From assembly GCA_934167175.1 (NCBI GenBank), contig CAKPKF010000019.1, positions 1 to 26,865 on the forward strand: a stretch of 26,865 nt of DNA. The letters run 5' to 3'. Shown piece after piece: positions 1 to 7,443 of the stretch. Source of the stretch: an uncultured Clostridia bacterium. GTDB lineage: Bacteria > Bacillota > Clostridia > TANB77 > CAG-508. A program made the translations under genes and the position numbers. Within the stretch, counting starts at the first letter, position 1. The number at the start of each line of letters is the position of its first letter. A model generated the notes under the pieces. It was not told where the DNA came from. It searched no databases and was given only the letters and a program-made list of their open reading frames with translations.

Positions 1-202
1 TTAATGCATTTATTGCTAATTGTATAGTTTCTTTCTCTTGAGAAATTTCACTTTTTGTTTTTGAATTCTTTGAATTATTTATAAGACCATTATCTTCTAT
101 AACTAAGTTCATAGTAACTCCTGCTAGAATTAACAATATTATTATCGTTATTATTAAAGCTATTAATGTAATTCCTTTGTTTTTTTGTGATTTGTTTTTC
201 AT
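1..202 (-). CDS. Pilin-like N-terminal domain protein, partial (runs off left edge)
   Basis: Only the first 67 codons are present. The ATG at 202 follows a strong ribosome binding site (AAGGAGG, about 210-217). The N-terminus MKNKSQKNKGITLIALIIT is a short basic leader, then a glycine, then a hydrophobic helix ending LILAGVT. This is the layout of type IV pilin/pseudopilin class III signals, which are cut after the Gly and N-methylated. The usual Glu at +5 is Ala. After the helix comes a charged stretch resembling the start of the two GLUG proteins next door (ADNGLI/EDNGLI, SEKEEI/SQEKETI). It is probably another member of the same surface-protein family. The C-terminal part cannot be judged. 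Confidence 0.75.
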   Translation of the reverse strand, partial: MKNKSQKNKGITLIALIITIIILLILAGVTMNLVIEDNGLINNSKNSKTKSEISQEKETIQLAINAL

Positions 203-256
203 AAGTTTCCTCCTTATATATTTTCTATTTTGAATACTAACTATATTCATTATTCC

Positions 257-2054
257 CTATTCAAACTCAGGATATCCATTTTCTCCTTGTTTCCATCTTT
301 TCCATTCTGAATTCTCTCCTATATTTTGATTTAATAAATCTACAAATGTTTTACTCTTCATATATGTTTCATCTTTACTTTCTATTTTCCCTGTATATGT
401 TCCATTTATAATTCCAGAGTTAGCTATTGTTGATAAATAATATGTATTTGTTATATTTGTCTTGGTTCTATCATTTACAGAAACAGTACCTATAATTCCT
501 CCATATTTAGTGGAACCACTTTTAGCAATATTATAACAATTTTCTATATTTACAACTCCACTTTTGCAAACTACTGAATCCTGACTTCCTATTATTCCCC
601 CACATTGATTTACTGTATTTAATTCCCCTTTGTTATAACAATTTTTTATATTTAATACTAATTCACTGTTCCAATCAACTCCTGATGAACGTCCAACAAT
701 TCCACCTGCACCAGAAGAAGTTGATATTTTGCTATTATTTAAACAATTACTTATATTTACATCTTTTGTTTCATGCCATCCAAGTATACCTCCACACCAG
801 TATGTTCCTCCAACTGTTTCATAGTTTCTACACTCATTTATTGTAACTCCTTCTGCTGTTCCCATTATACCTCCACAATAGTATTTTCCTTGAACATATC
901 CATAATTCTCACATTTTTCAATAATTCCTCCGTCCTTTTCCCCCATTTCCTACAATGCCACCTGCACCACCGTAGCTCCATGAAGCTCCAGTTATATTTA
1001 TATTTCCATAATTTCTACATTTCTTAATACTTCCATATTGGTTTCCCCAATGATATCCAGCAATTCCACCTACCATCGTTGCTCCTGTAATATCTGTTTT
1101 ATTATAACAGTTTTCAATAGCTGTTCCTCCATATGCATTTGCAACAATTCCTCCCGCAAACCATTTCCCTGTTATTTTTCCTGTTACACCGACATTTTTT
1201 ATAATAGCTTTATTTGCCTCTCCAAACAAACCGACTTGTACTAAACCTTCTACATTAGTTGTATCTTCATATAGATTTCTTATCTCATTTTCTTTTCCAT
1301 CAAACGTTCCACAAAAACTTTGAATTGGTATAAAACCTCTTCCTTCTTTACTTGTTAACTCTGTTTTTATATTTTCAATTTTTCCATCTTGATTTATATC
1401 TCCAAAATCTGTCCTTTCTGGGTTTGTATATGATAATTCTGAATTAAAATCTAATGTTCTATTTAGCACTATATATTTTTCCTTATAGCTATTGCTTGGT
1501 ATTCCTTTCATTTTGTCGCCATTTTTCATTTCTATTTCTAGTTCTGTGTTTCCTCCATTTGTTGCTATTGATACTGCTACTAAATCTTCTATACAATTTA
1601 TTATATATGGATTTTCTTCTGTTTTTCCTGCTTCTTTATTTCCTTTGGTTATGTCTCCTGGCATTTCATCTATTATTATTTCTATTGGTCCATCTACATT
1701 TCCTACTTCATCTATTCTATAATATCTATTACTTTTTTCTATTTTCACTACAAAATTTTTATTATCTTTTATTACTTCTGTTTGTCCTTCCCCTATTTTA
1801 TTTTTCAATGCTTCTTCTAAATTTTTCTCTTCTAAACTACCATATTGTCCTTTATTCATTGCATTCACCGTTGCTAAGTTTATCTCTTCTTTTTCACTAT
1901 CTATTTCTGCTAATTTTTTTGACTCTTTTGTTCTTCCTATCAATCCATTATCTGCTGTTATTCCTTGTATTGTCACTCCTGCTAAGATAAGCATTATTAT
2001 TATCGTTATAACTAAAGCTACTATTGTAATTCCATTATTCATTTTCATATTCAT
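257..2054 (-). CDS. GLUG-repeat surface protein with pilin-like N-terminus (copy A), +1 frameshift needed
   Basis: The pilin-like leader reads MNMKMNNG followed by ITIVALVITIIIMLILAGVT. A charged coiled region (about residues 30-120), an NPYIIN segment and then a long C-terminal run of GLUG-type repeats follow (GGI(I/V)G...NCYN.G.I). The protein ends WKRWKQGENGYPEFE, nearly the same as copy B. The frame is broken at codon 375: reading on in frame gives CGG AGG AAT TAT TGA. Skipping the C at 932 gives GGA GGA ATT ATT and rejoins a frame that stays open to a stop at 257, a total of 598 residues. Which ATG is used (2054, 2048 or 2042) is uncertain because no strong ribosome binding site is close. 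Probably an exported, surface-anchored or pilus-associated protein; its ligand is unknown. It could be a pseudogene if the shift is not read. Confidence 0.8.
929..932 (-). other. CGGA +1 frameshift site in GLUG copy A
   Basis: On the minus strand the codons before are AAA GGA, then C GGA GGA ATT ATT. CGG is codon 375 in frame, and a TGA follows four codons later. Dropping the C (plus position 932) restores GGIIE, a GLUG motif. A single-base deletion in the nearby G5A4 run would also restore a frame, so this is the least certain of the five sites taken alone. Confidence 0.65.
1354..2042 (-). repeat. Direct repeat, copy A (pairs with 3186-3874)
   Basis: The 5' ends of the two GLUG genes are almost identical at DNA level at an offset of 1832 bases. 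Only scattered substitutions are seen (for example tttgtcgcc/tttatcgcc), plus a short divergent patch near 1485-1500 / 3317-3332. The 3' ends are much more divergent, so this is a recent duplication or gene conversion limited to the anchor half. Confidence 0.9.
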
Positions 2055-2112
2055 TTCTCATATAATTTCTTAGGTTAAATTATACTTTTTTCCTTTCTTT
2101 TGTATATTTTTA

Positions 2113-3874
2113 TCATTCAAGCTCTGGATAGCCATCTTCTCCTTGTTTCCACCTAGTCCAATTCCCAGTGTTCTCTATATTTTCTATATTTGCATTCATT
2201 TGATTAGTAAAAGCTATATTTTTCATTTCTGAAACCGACATACTCGTTGCTTCACTAGACTCTAAATTCCCAATTTCCTTGTCACATTCATCTAAGTAAT
2301 AACAATTCAAAAATATACATTCTGTATTACTTTTATTAAAACCAATAATTCCACCTTTGCTACTATTTCCTTCTACAATTCCTACATTATATGTATTGGT
2401 TATTGTCGCTTTTCCTTCGTGTGAACCTTTTGTTACATACCCCGTAATTCCTCCTGCATACTGCGATGATATTACTTTTCCTTTATTATAACTATTATTT
2501 ATATATATATTCGAATAATTTGTTTTTGCACCAAGTATTCCTCCAGAATATTTAGAAATAGATTTTATAGTTTTTATATTATAGCAATCTGTTATTATTA
2601 TCTCTCCTATATATTCATATCCCGTTATTCCACCTACATAATCTGTACCTTCTATATCTTTGTCATTACCACACTTTGTAACCTGCATATTTTCACATTC
2701 ATGCTTTCCTATAATTCCACCGTACATTTTTTCCGCTTATAGTGCCTAAGTTATTGCAGTTTTCTATTGTTCCTGCATCATATATATATCCTGCAATTCC
2801 GCCTATCTCTCCTGTACCAGTAACAATTCCATAATTTTTACAGTTTCTAATTGCAAGACTTCCATATCTCTTATATCCTATTAATCCACCAACTGTTTTT
2901 CCAGACACTTCTACATTATTTTCACAATTTTCCAAGATTACTCCTGCACTTCTAGCAACTATTCCTCCAGCTGTTCCATCTTTTGAATTTATCTTTCCTG
3001 TTATTTTTAAATTTTTTATTAATGGATTCACTTCGTATGTTCCGACAAATCCAAATAATCCAGCATAATTGTCTCTATTTACATTTATATTTTTTAGAGT
3101 ATTATTTTTTCCATCAAAGTTTCCTTCAAATGGTTTAGATACATTAGTTTCCAATATTCCTATAGGCAAAAATCCTTTTCCTGTTGTTAACTCTGTTTTT
3201 ATATTTTCAATTTTTCCATCTTGATTTATATCTCCAAAATCTGTCCTTTCTGAGTTTGTATATGATAATTCTGAATTAAAATCTAATGTTCTATTTAGCA
3301 CTATATATTTTCCGTTATAATTAGAGCGTTGTATTCCTTTCATTTTATCGCCATTTTTCATCTCTATTTCTAGTTCTGTGTTTCCTCCATTTGTTGCTAT
3401 TGATACTGCTACTAAATCTTCTATACAATTTATTATATATGGATTTTCTTCTGTTTTTCCTGCTTCTTTATTTCCTTTGGTTATGTCTCCTGGCATTTCA
3501 TCTATTATTATTTCTATTGGTCCATCTACATTTCCTACTTCATCTATTCTATAATATCTATTACTTTTTTCTATTTTCACTACAAAATTTTTATTATCTT
3601 TTATTACTTCTGTTTGTCCTTCCCCTATTTTATTTTTCAATGCTTCTTCTAAATTTTTCTCTTCTAAACTACCATATTGTCCTTTATTCATTGCATTCAC
3701 CGTTGCTAAGTTTATCTCTTCTTTTTCACTATCTATTTCTGCTAATTTTTTTGACTCTTTTGTTCTTCCTATCAATCCATTATCTGCTGTTATTCCTTGT
3801 ATTGTCACTCCTGCTAAGATAAGCATTATTATTATCGTTATAACTAAAGCTACTATTGTAATTCCATTATTCAT
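2113..3874 (-). CDS. GLUG-repeat surface protein with pilin-like N-terminus (copy B), +1 frameshift needed
   Basis: Paralogue of copy A. The MNNG leader and ITIVALVITIIIMLILAGVT helix are the same, the first ~230 residues are nearly identical, and the GLUG repeats (AGLFGFVG, GGIVARS, GGLIGYK, GGIAGYI, GGIIGKH, GGITGYE, GGILGAK, GGITGYV, GGIIGFN) differ. It ends WTRWKQGEDGYPELE. The frame breaks at codon 385: in-frame reading gives CGG TGG AAT TAT AGG AAA GCA TGA. Skipping the C at 2722 gives GKNVGGIIGK, a perfect GLUG repeat, and runs open to the stop at 2113 (586 residues). The start is uncertain: an upstream TTG (3928) or ATG (3904) would lengthen the leader; I chose the short pilin-type leader. 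Likely exported and surface-located; the binding partner is unknown. Confidence 0.8.
2719..2722 (-). other. CGGT +1 frameshift site in GLUG copy B
   Basis: Minus-strand context is AAT GTA C GGT GGA ATT ATA. The in-frame codon 385 is CGG. Omitting its C gives VGGIIG, matching the other GLUG repeats of the same protein (for example KTVGGLIG). An A6 run lies 5 bases upstream, but dropping an A gives the poorer KMYGGIIG. Confidence 0.75.
3186..3874 (-). repeat. Direct repeat, copy B (pairs with 1354-2042)
   Basis: Second copy of the near-identical 5' half of the GLUG genes. A related leader containing AAAGAAAGGA and GTATAATTTAA lies upstream of both genes (about 2080-2102 and 3930-3955), so the duplicated unit probably included the upstream region. 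Confidence 0.85.
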
Positions 3875-4088
3875 TTTCGTATTTCTTCTCTTGTGTTCCC
3901 CCATATTTATTCTTGTATAATCCCTCAAATTAAATTATACTTTTCTCCTTTCTTTTGTGTATTTTTCCCTTTATTTATTAATAGCATATTTTTTAATTTT
4001 TTTCAATTACTTTTTCCTTTAACTTTCACTTTGTTATTCTCTGTTTTTTGTTTATATTTTATGCAATGATTATTATTTTGTTTTTTAT

Positions 4089-4117
4089 TTGACTTTTTGG
4101 TAATTCTATGTTATAAT
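4089..4117 (+). promoter_or_regulatory. Sigma-A promoter for the first small membrane protein
   Basis: -35 TTGACT (4089-4094), 17-base spacer, -10 TATAAT (4112-4117). It lies about 70 bases upstream of the ATG at 4187, leaving a leader of roughly 60 bases. Confidence 0.85.
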
Positions 4118-4186
4118 TATGTCTACATAGCCGAAGTGCTAATGTAAAAAAATACTACAATAGTCTAGACAGAAGGAGTGAGTTAT

Positions 4187-4519
4187 ATGACTTTTATTAT
4201 GTTATTTAACGAACTATTTGCTGGTGTTATATGTGCTTTTGCAGTTTGTTCAACAATTTATCTTATTTATGTTTTTGCAAACATATTTAAATTTAGAAAA
4301 CTTTACGATAATGCTATATTAAATTTTGGTATAGCCAAAGCCTTATCTGATCACTGTACTGGTGTATCTGAAGAAGAGCTTATAGAAGTTAGAACTTCTA
4401 TTGCAACTGCCATAGTTAAATATGGACAAATAGAACACCTTACTAGTGAAAGTTCGAAAAGACAATATCTTAAATTAAAAAAGATATTAGATGAAGTTCA
4501 ATTATTAAAAGTTAGATAA
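4187..4519 (+). CDS. Small single-pass membrane protein, family member 1
   Basis: 110 residues. One strongly hydrophobic N-terminal segment (about residues 2-30, FAGVICAFAVCSTIYLIYVF) is followed by a soluble, mostly helical tail. The start is ATG 4187, because AAGGAG (4173-4178) sits 8 bases before it; the GTG at 4178 overlaps that site. The tail shares KLYxxAxxNxGIAKxxSxxCxG, LxEVxxSIAxA and IxHxT with the next gene, so the two are clear paralogues. It is a monocistronic unit with its own promoter and terminator, on the opposite strand to nearly all other genes. I do not recognise the family and assign no function. The N-in/C-out or reverse topology cannot be decided. Confidence 0.75.
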   Translation: MTFIMLFNELFAGVICAFAVCSTIYLIYVFANIFKFRKLYDNAILNFGIAKALSDHCTGVSEEELIEVRTSIATAIVKYGQIEHLTSESSKRQYLKLKKILDEVQLLKVR

Positions 4520-4554
4520 TAACTGAATAAATTTAAAAGCAAGCCAGCAAAACG

Positions 4555-4588
4555 TAGCTAGTGGTAATCCCACTAGCTATTGTTTTTC
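4555..4588 (+). terminator. Intrinsic terminator of small membrane protein 1
   Basis: Perfect 10-bp stem TAGCTAGTGG / CCACTAGCTA with a 5-base loop, followed by TTGTTTTTC. Confidence 0.85.
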
Positions 4589-4605
4589 TCTAAAATTTCC
4601 AATAT

Positions 4606-4634
4606 TTGACTATTTGGTTTAAAAGGAGTATAAT
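4606..4634 (+). promoter_or_regulatory. Sigma-A promoter for the second small membrane protein
   Basis: -35 TTGACT (4606-4611), 17-base spacer, -10 TATAAT (4629-4634). It starts only 17 bases after the previous terminator. Confidence 0.85.
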
Positions 4635-4689
4635 ATACATAAGTAGTCAAGTACTATTTGTATATTAAAAAAATTTAGGAGGTACAGTT

Positions 4690-5019
4690 ATGAATATAAC
4701 TTCTTTTGTTCAGACTCTTGGTTGTTTGGTAATTTCTTTTGGGATATTTCACTTTTCATTTGTGGCATATGTGTATCTTAAGTTAAAGAAATTTGAAAAG
4801 CTTTATGAAGATGCTTTATGTAATTATGGGATTGCAAAATCAATATCTACCTATTGTGGTGGAATAGACAAATTTGACTTACTTGAAGTCCAAAGATCTA
4901 TAGCAGCCGCATTAGATGGTTTCGAAAAAATAGATCACTTCACTAATGGTGAACTTGATCATTGTTATACAAAATTGCTTAGCATTTCATATAATTGTAA
5001 ACAATTGAAAACTAAATAA
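4690..5019 (+). CDS. Small single-pass membrane protein, family member 2
   Basis: 109 residues, ATG preceded by AGGAGG. An N-terminal hydrophobic segment (about residues 5-30) is followed by a tail with KLYEDALCNYGIAKSIS, a CGG motif, LLEVQRSIAAAL and IDHFTNG. These match gene 1 position by position, so this is a tandem paralogue. The tail has several Cys and many charged residues and no recognised catalytic motif. It has its own promoter and terminator, the latter almost identical in stem sequence to that of gene 1. Function unknown. Confidence 0.75.
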   Translation: MNITSFVQTLGCLVISFGIFHFSFVAYVYLKLKKFEKLYEDALCNYGIAKSISTYCGGIDKFDLLEVQRSIAAALDGFEKIDHFTNGELDHCYTKLLSISYNCKQLKTK

Positions 5020-5048
5020 TTCCAAACTTGCCAAACATACAAAAGCTA

Positions 5049-5081
5049 TAGCTAGTGGTATTTCCACTAGCTATTTTTTTA
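5049..5081 (+). terminator. Intrinsic terminator of small membrane protein 2
   Basis: Stem TAGCTAGTGG / CCACTAGCTA, the same 10 bases as the previous terminator, with a different 5-base loop, then a run of seven T. Confidence 0.88.
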
Positions 5082-5110
5082 TTGACATATTATGTAAAAT
5101 ATATTATAAT
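5082..5110 (+). promoter_or_regulatory. Sigma-A promoter for the third small membrane protein
   Basis: -35 TTGACA (5082-5087), 17-base spacer, -10 TATAAT (5105-5110): a full consensus promoter directly abutting the preceding terminator. Confidence 0.87.
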
Positions 5111-5183
5111 TATATACATAATCAGATGATAATTTTTATTAGACAAACCTGCATTAATTAATTTAAAGGAGGTTTAAAATTTT

Positions 5184-5540
5184 ATGAGAAATTTGATTGT
5201 TTTTTCGATTTTTTTTGAAAGTGTTATTTTTGTGCTTGTTTTTTACTTTGCATATCAAATTGTAAAGTTTTTAGACATGTATTCTGAGGTACTTTTGTAC
5301 TCTAAAAAAATACTTTCTACTTTGGAGTGTGATTTAGAATCTACTTTATCCACTCATGTACCAGAAGGCAAATACTTTAATTTTGATTATGATTCAAACA
5401 CTGATTTCATTGCTCAATTTAGAAGTTTTGTTGAACAAACATTAAAACAATACAAAAAAATAGAAAAAATCACTAACGGTAAAGTCGAAGTATACTATTA
5501 TAATTTACGTGCTATGCTTACAGCAGTTAATATGGTTTAG
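5184..5540 (+). CDS. Small single-pass membrane protein, divergent family member 3
   Basis: 118 residues, ATG after AAAGGAGG. It has the same plan as the two preceding genes: a hydrophobic N-terminal segment (about residues 3-28) and a ~90-residue polar tail ending in a Lys-rich helix plus a KIEKITNGK stretch that resembles IDHFTNG of member 2. The rest is too divergent to align with confidence. It also has a consensus promoter and stem-loop terminator, which supports a common origin of the three units. No catalytic motif is seen and the function is unknown. Confidence 0.7.
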   Translation: MRNLIVFSIFFESVIFVLVFYFAYQIVKFLDMYSEVLLYSKKILSTLECDLESTLSTHVPEGKYFNFDYDSNTDFIAQFRSFVEQTLKQYKKIEKITNGKVEVYYYNLRAMLTAVNMV

Positions 5541-5568
5541 TCACTTTATTTATATTTTAAATTTCTTT

Positions 5569-5599
5569 TAGCTAGAGGTTATTTACCTCTAGCTATTTT
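5569..5599 (+). terminator. Terminator of small membrane protein 3, overlapping the rhodanese stop
   Basis: 11-bp stem TAGCTAGAGGT / ACCTCTAGCTA, 5-base loop, then TTTTC. The stop codon of the convergent rhodanese gene (5589-5591) lies inside the right arm. The stem is a compensated variant of the two terminators before it (GTGG/CCAC changed to GAGG/CCTC). Confidence 0.75.
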
Positions 5600-5948
5600 C
5601 AGTTATCCCACCTTCTATATTGTATACATTGGTATACCCCATTTTCTCTAAAATATCAACTGATTTTTTGCTTCTTCTTCCTGTTTGACAGTATAGTATT
5701 ACTATACTTTTTTTGTCTGATACTACTTTTTCTATTTTGTCTTCTATTTCATAACTTGGAATTGAAATTGCACCTCTTAAATGACCTTCTTCATATTCTT
5801 GAGTACTTCGCACATCTATTAAAAATACTTCTTTGTTGTTTCTTTCTATATACTCTAGTTTTTGCAAATCGATTGATTTTTCTGAACTTCTAGAAAAACT
5901 TTTTCTAATACTTCTTTTTAACAAATTTATTATTTTACTAGTTTTCAT
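5589..5948 (-). CDS. Rhodanese-like sulfurtransferase domain protein
   Basis: 119 residues with a single rhodanese fold. An N-terminal basic extension (about 1-35, KRSIRKSFSRSSEKS) is followed by LIDVRSTQEYEEGHLRGAISIP (the CH2A region) and the active-site loop LYCQTGRRS, with the catalytic Cys near residue 86. It ends NVYNIEGGI, as is usual for the family. Such stand-alone domains carry sulfane sulfur on the Cys; the acceptor here is unknown. It lies just downstream of the terminator of the AIM24 gene and converges with the third small membrane protein. Its ribosome binding site (GAAGGA) is somewhat far from the ATG. Confidence 0.9.
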   Translation of the reverse strand: MKTSKIINLLKRSIRKSFSRSSEKSIDLQKLEYIERNNKEVFLIDVRSTQEYEEGHLRGAISIPSYEIEDKIEKVVSDKKSIVILYCQTGRRSKKSVDILEKMGYTNVYNIEGGITENS

Positions 5949-5966
5949 AAATTACCACATTCCTTC

Positions 5967-6004
5967 AAAAAAAAACATTCCTAATATATTTTATTAGAAA
6001 TGCT
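5967..6004 (-). terminator. Intrinsic terminator after the AIM24-family gene
   Basis: On the minus strand, arms CATTTCTAATA / TATTAGGAATG (one G-U pair) are followed by nine T. It lies 16 bases past the stop of the upstream gene. Confidence 0.85.
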
Positions 6005-6019
6005 TTTTTTTTGTTATTT

Positions 6020-6700
6020 TTATTTTGAAGTTGGCATTGCAGAATATAATGAATTAGCTAATTTAGAAATTGGCATTGATTGTAACCATACTGTTCCAGG
6101 CCCTTTAACAGTTGTTAAAAACAACCCTTCTCCTCCAAATACTATGTTCTTAACTCCCTTTACTGTTTCTATACTTAAATCTACTTTTGATGTCATTGCT
6201 GCTACATATCCGTTATCTACTTTTAATACTTCTCCATCTGCTAATTCTTTTTTTACTACATTACCATCTATTTCTAGAAAAGCCTTCCCCGGACCTGTTA
6301 GTTTTTGCATAATAAATCCTTCTCCTCCAAAGAAACCTGCTCCTAGTTTTTTTCTAAAATGCATTGATAAATCTACTGATTTTTCAGCACATAGAAATGC
6401 TCTTTTTTGACATATTAATGTTTGACCATCTGATAAGTCAAATCCTAGTATTTGCCCTGGAAAACATGAAGCAAATGATATTTCTACATCATCTCTTTCG
6501 GCTGTATATGTATTCATGAAAATAGACTCTCCTGCTAATGCTCTTCCTAAGCCTTTAACTAATCCTCCATTTGTATTTGTTTCCATTTTTATTCCTTGAG
6601 TCATCCATGCCATTCCTCCACTTTCGGTAAATAATTGTTCACCTTTTGCTAATGTACATGTTAATACTGGTAAAAAATCCCCTGTTACTTTTGTTTGCAT
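6020..6700 (-). CDS. AIM24 / TIGR00266 family protein
   Basis: 226 residues, the normal length for this family. It is recognisable by its Gly-rich beta-strand pattern: GEQLFTESGGMAWM near the N-terminus, GLGRALAGESIFMNTY near residue 50, FGGEGFIMQKLTGPGKAFLE in the middle, and GVKNIVFGGEGLFLTTVKGPGTVWLQSMP near the end. No signal peptide or membrane segment is visible, so it is probably cytoplasmic. The biochemical role of the bacterial family is not established; the name comes from a yeast mitochondrial protein. It appears to be a single-gene unit with its own terminator. Confidence 0.9.
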   Translation of the reverse strand: MQTKVTGDFLPVLTCTLAKGEQLFTESGGMAWMTQGIKMETNTNGGLVKGLGRALAGESIFMNTYTAERDDVEISFASCFPGQILGFDLSDGQTLICQKRAFLCAEKSVDLSMHFRKKLGAGFFGGEGFIMQKLTGPGKAFLEIDGNVVKKELADGEVLKVDNGYVAAMTSKVDLSIETVKGVKNIVFGGEGLFLTTVKGPGTVWLQSMPISKLANSLYSAMPTSK

Positions 6701-6880
6701 ACCTTTTTTCTCCTTTGTTTTTATTTCAATTTATATTGATTTATCTATATTATAATTTTTAAAAATTATAAATGCAACCTTTTTATATATTTTTTATTTT
6801 ACCTTATCTTTGTTTTTCTATATGCCAAACCATTTCTTTATGTAAATTAACACTTTCCACTTTTTTTCTTTTTGTTTGAC

Positions 6881-6910
6881 TGTGGATAATGTGGATAACT
6901 CTGTGAATAA
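6881..6910. promoter_or_regulatory. Cluster of three DnaA-box-like 9-mers in a T-rich gap
   Basis: The gap 6701-7136 has no gene. It contains TGTGGATAA at 6881-6889 and again at 6890-6898 (both exact complements of the DnaA box TTATCCACA), then TGTGAATAA at 6902-6910 with one mismatch. A further near match, TTATCAACA, lies near 6938. About 150 bases of extremely T-rich sequence follow (6911-7060). This could be a DnaA titration or regulatory site, or part of a replication origin; no dnaA or dnaN gene is in the window. Confidence 0.5.
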
Positions 6911-7092
6911 TTGTAATTACTTATTATTTTTTTCACTTTTATCAACACATTATTAACATTTTGTTTTTTTATTGTTTTTTTTTTGTTTGTTTTCAAATTA
7001 TGTATACGATACTTTTGTTTGTTTTTGTCATTTATATATTTTTTTTGACTTTTTTTATTGTTTTTTACCTCTAAAATTGAAGTTTCATCTGC

Positions 7093-7134
7093 AAAAAGTG
7101 GACAGCTTTTTGTTGCTATCCACTTTTTATTTTA
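7093..7134 (-). terminator. Intrinsic terminator of the DUF1294 gene
   Basis: Arms AAAAAGTGGA-AGC / GCT-TCCACTTTTT form a long stem directly past the stop at 7137. The end of the stem serves as the U-run in either direction. Confidence 0.75.
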
Positions 7135-7136
7135 CC

Positions 7137-7412
7137 TTATTTTAAAAACATTATTGCTAATATTATTTCTGCTACTACAATAACAGGAAATCCTATAACG
7201 AATTTCATTTTTTTAGTTTTATGTCTGAATGTATACATTCCAGCTATTGTCCCAATACCTCCCCCTAGTAGTGTAATTACTAGTAACGTATTTTCTTTTA
7301 TTCTCCACTTTCCTTTTTTAGCTTTTTCTTTATCTATAAACATTGCTAAAAATCCTATTGCATTTATTGCTACTAAATATAATATAATATTTTTTGTTGT
7401 AAAAATATCCAT
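7137..7412 (-). CDS. DUF1294 family small membrane protein
   Basis: 91 residues. The pattern AINAIGFLAMFIDKEKAKKGKWRI...LLVITLLGGGIGTIAGMYTFRHKTKKMKF is typical of DUF1294 (Bacillus YsdA-like). Three hydrophobic segments lie at about 8-26, 40-60 and 68-90, with the conserved basic linker DKxKAKKxxWRI between the first two. An integral inner-membrane protein of unknown function. It sits just downstream of polC but is separated by a gap that carries no evident promoter. Confidence 0.85.
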   Translation of the reverse strand: MDIFTTKNIILYLVAINAIGFLAMFIDKEKAKKGKWRIKENTLLVITLLGGGIGTIAGMYTFRHKTKKMKFVIGFPVIVVAEIILAIMFLK

Positions 7413-7443
7413 ATATTTTGCTCCATTTCTTTTTTATTTTATT

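Noticed and set aside
1454..1990. Leu/Phe-rich plus-strand open frames opposite the GLUG 5' halves (also 3391-3822)
   Set aside because: They are antisense shadows of AT-rich coding sequence, lack ribosome binding sites, and owe their length to the duplicated region.
2719..2735. Programmed -1 frameshift at the A6 run of GLUG copy B
   Set aside because: Shifting -1 at the A run leads to a TAG within six codons. Only a +1 change opens the downstream frame.
257..3874. GLUG genes as plain pseudogenes
   Set aside because: Both downstream frames are open for about 200 codons with intact repeats and conserved C-termini, and the same break type occurs in essential genes, so decay is unlikely.
4178..4186. 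GTG at 4178 as start of the first small membrane protein
   Set aside because: It overlaps the AAGGAG ribosome binding site; the ATG at 4187 has the right spacing.
6701..7136. Definite replication origin
   Set aside because: Only three good or near DnaA boxes and a T-rich tract are present, with no dnaA or dnaN in the window. It is kept only as a possible site.
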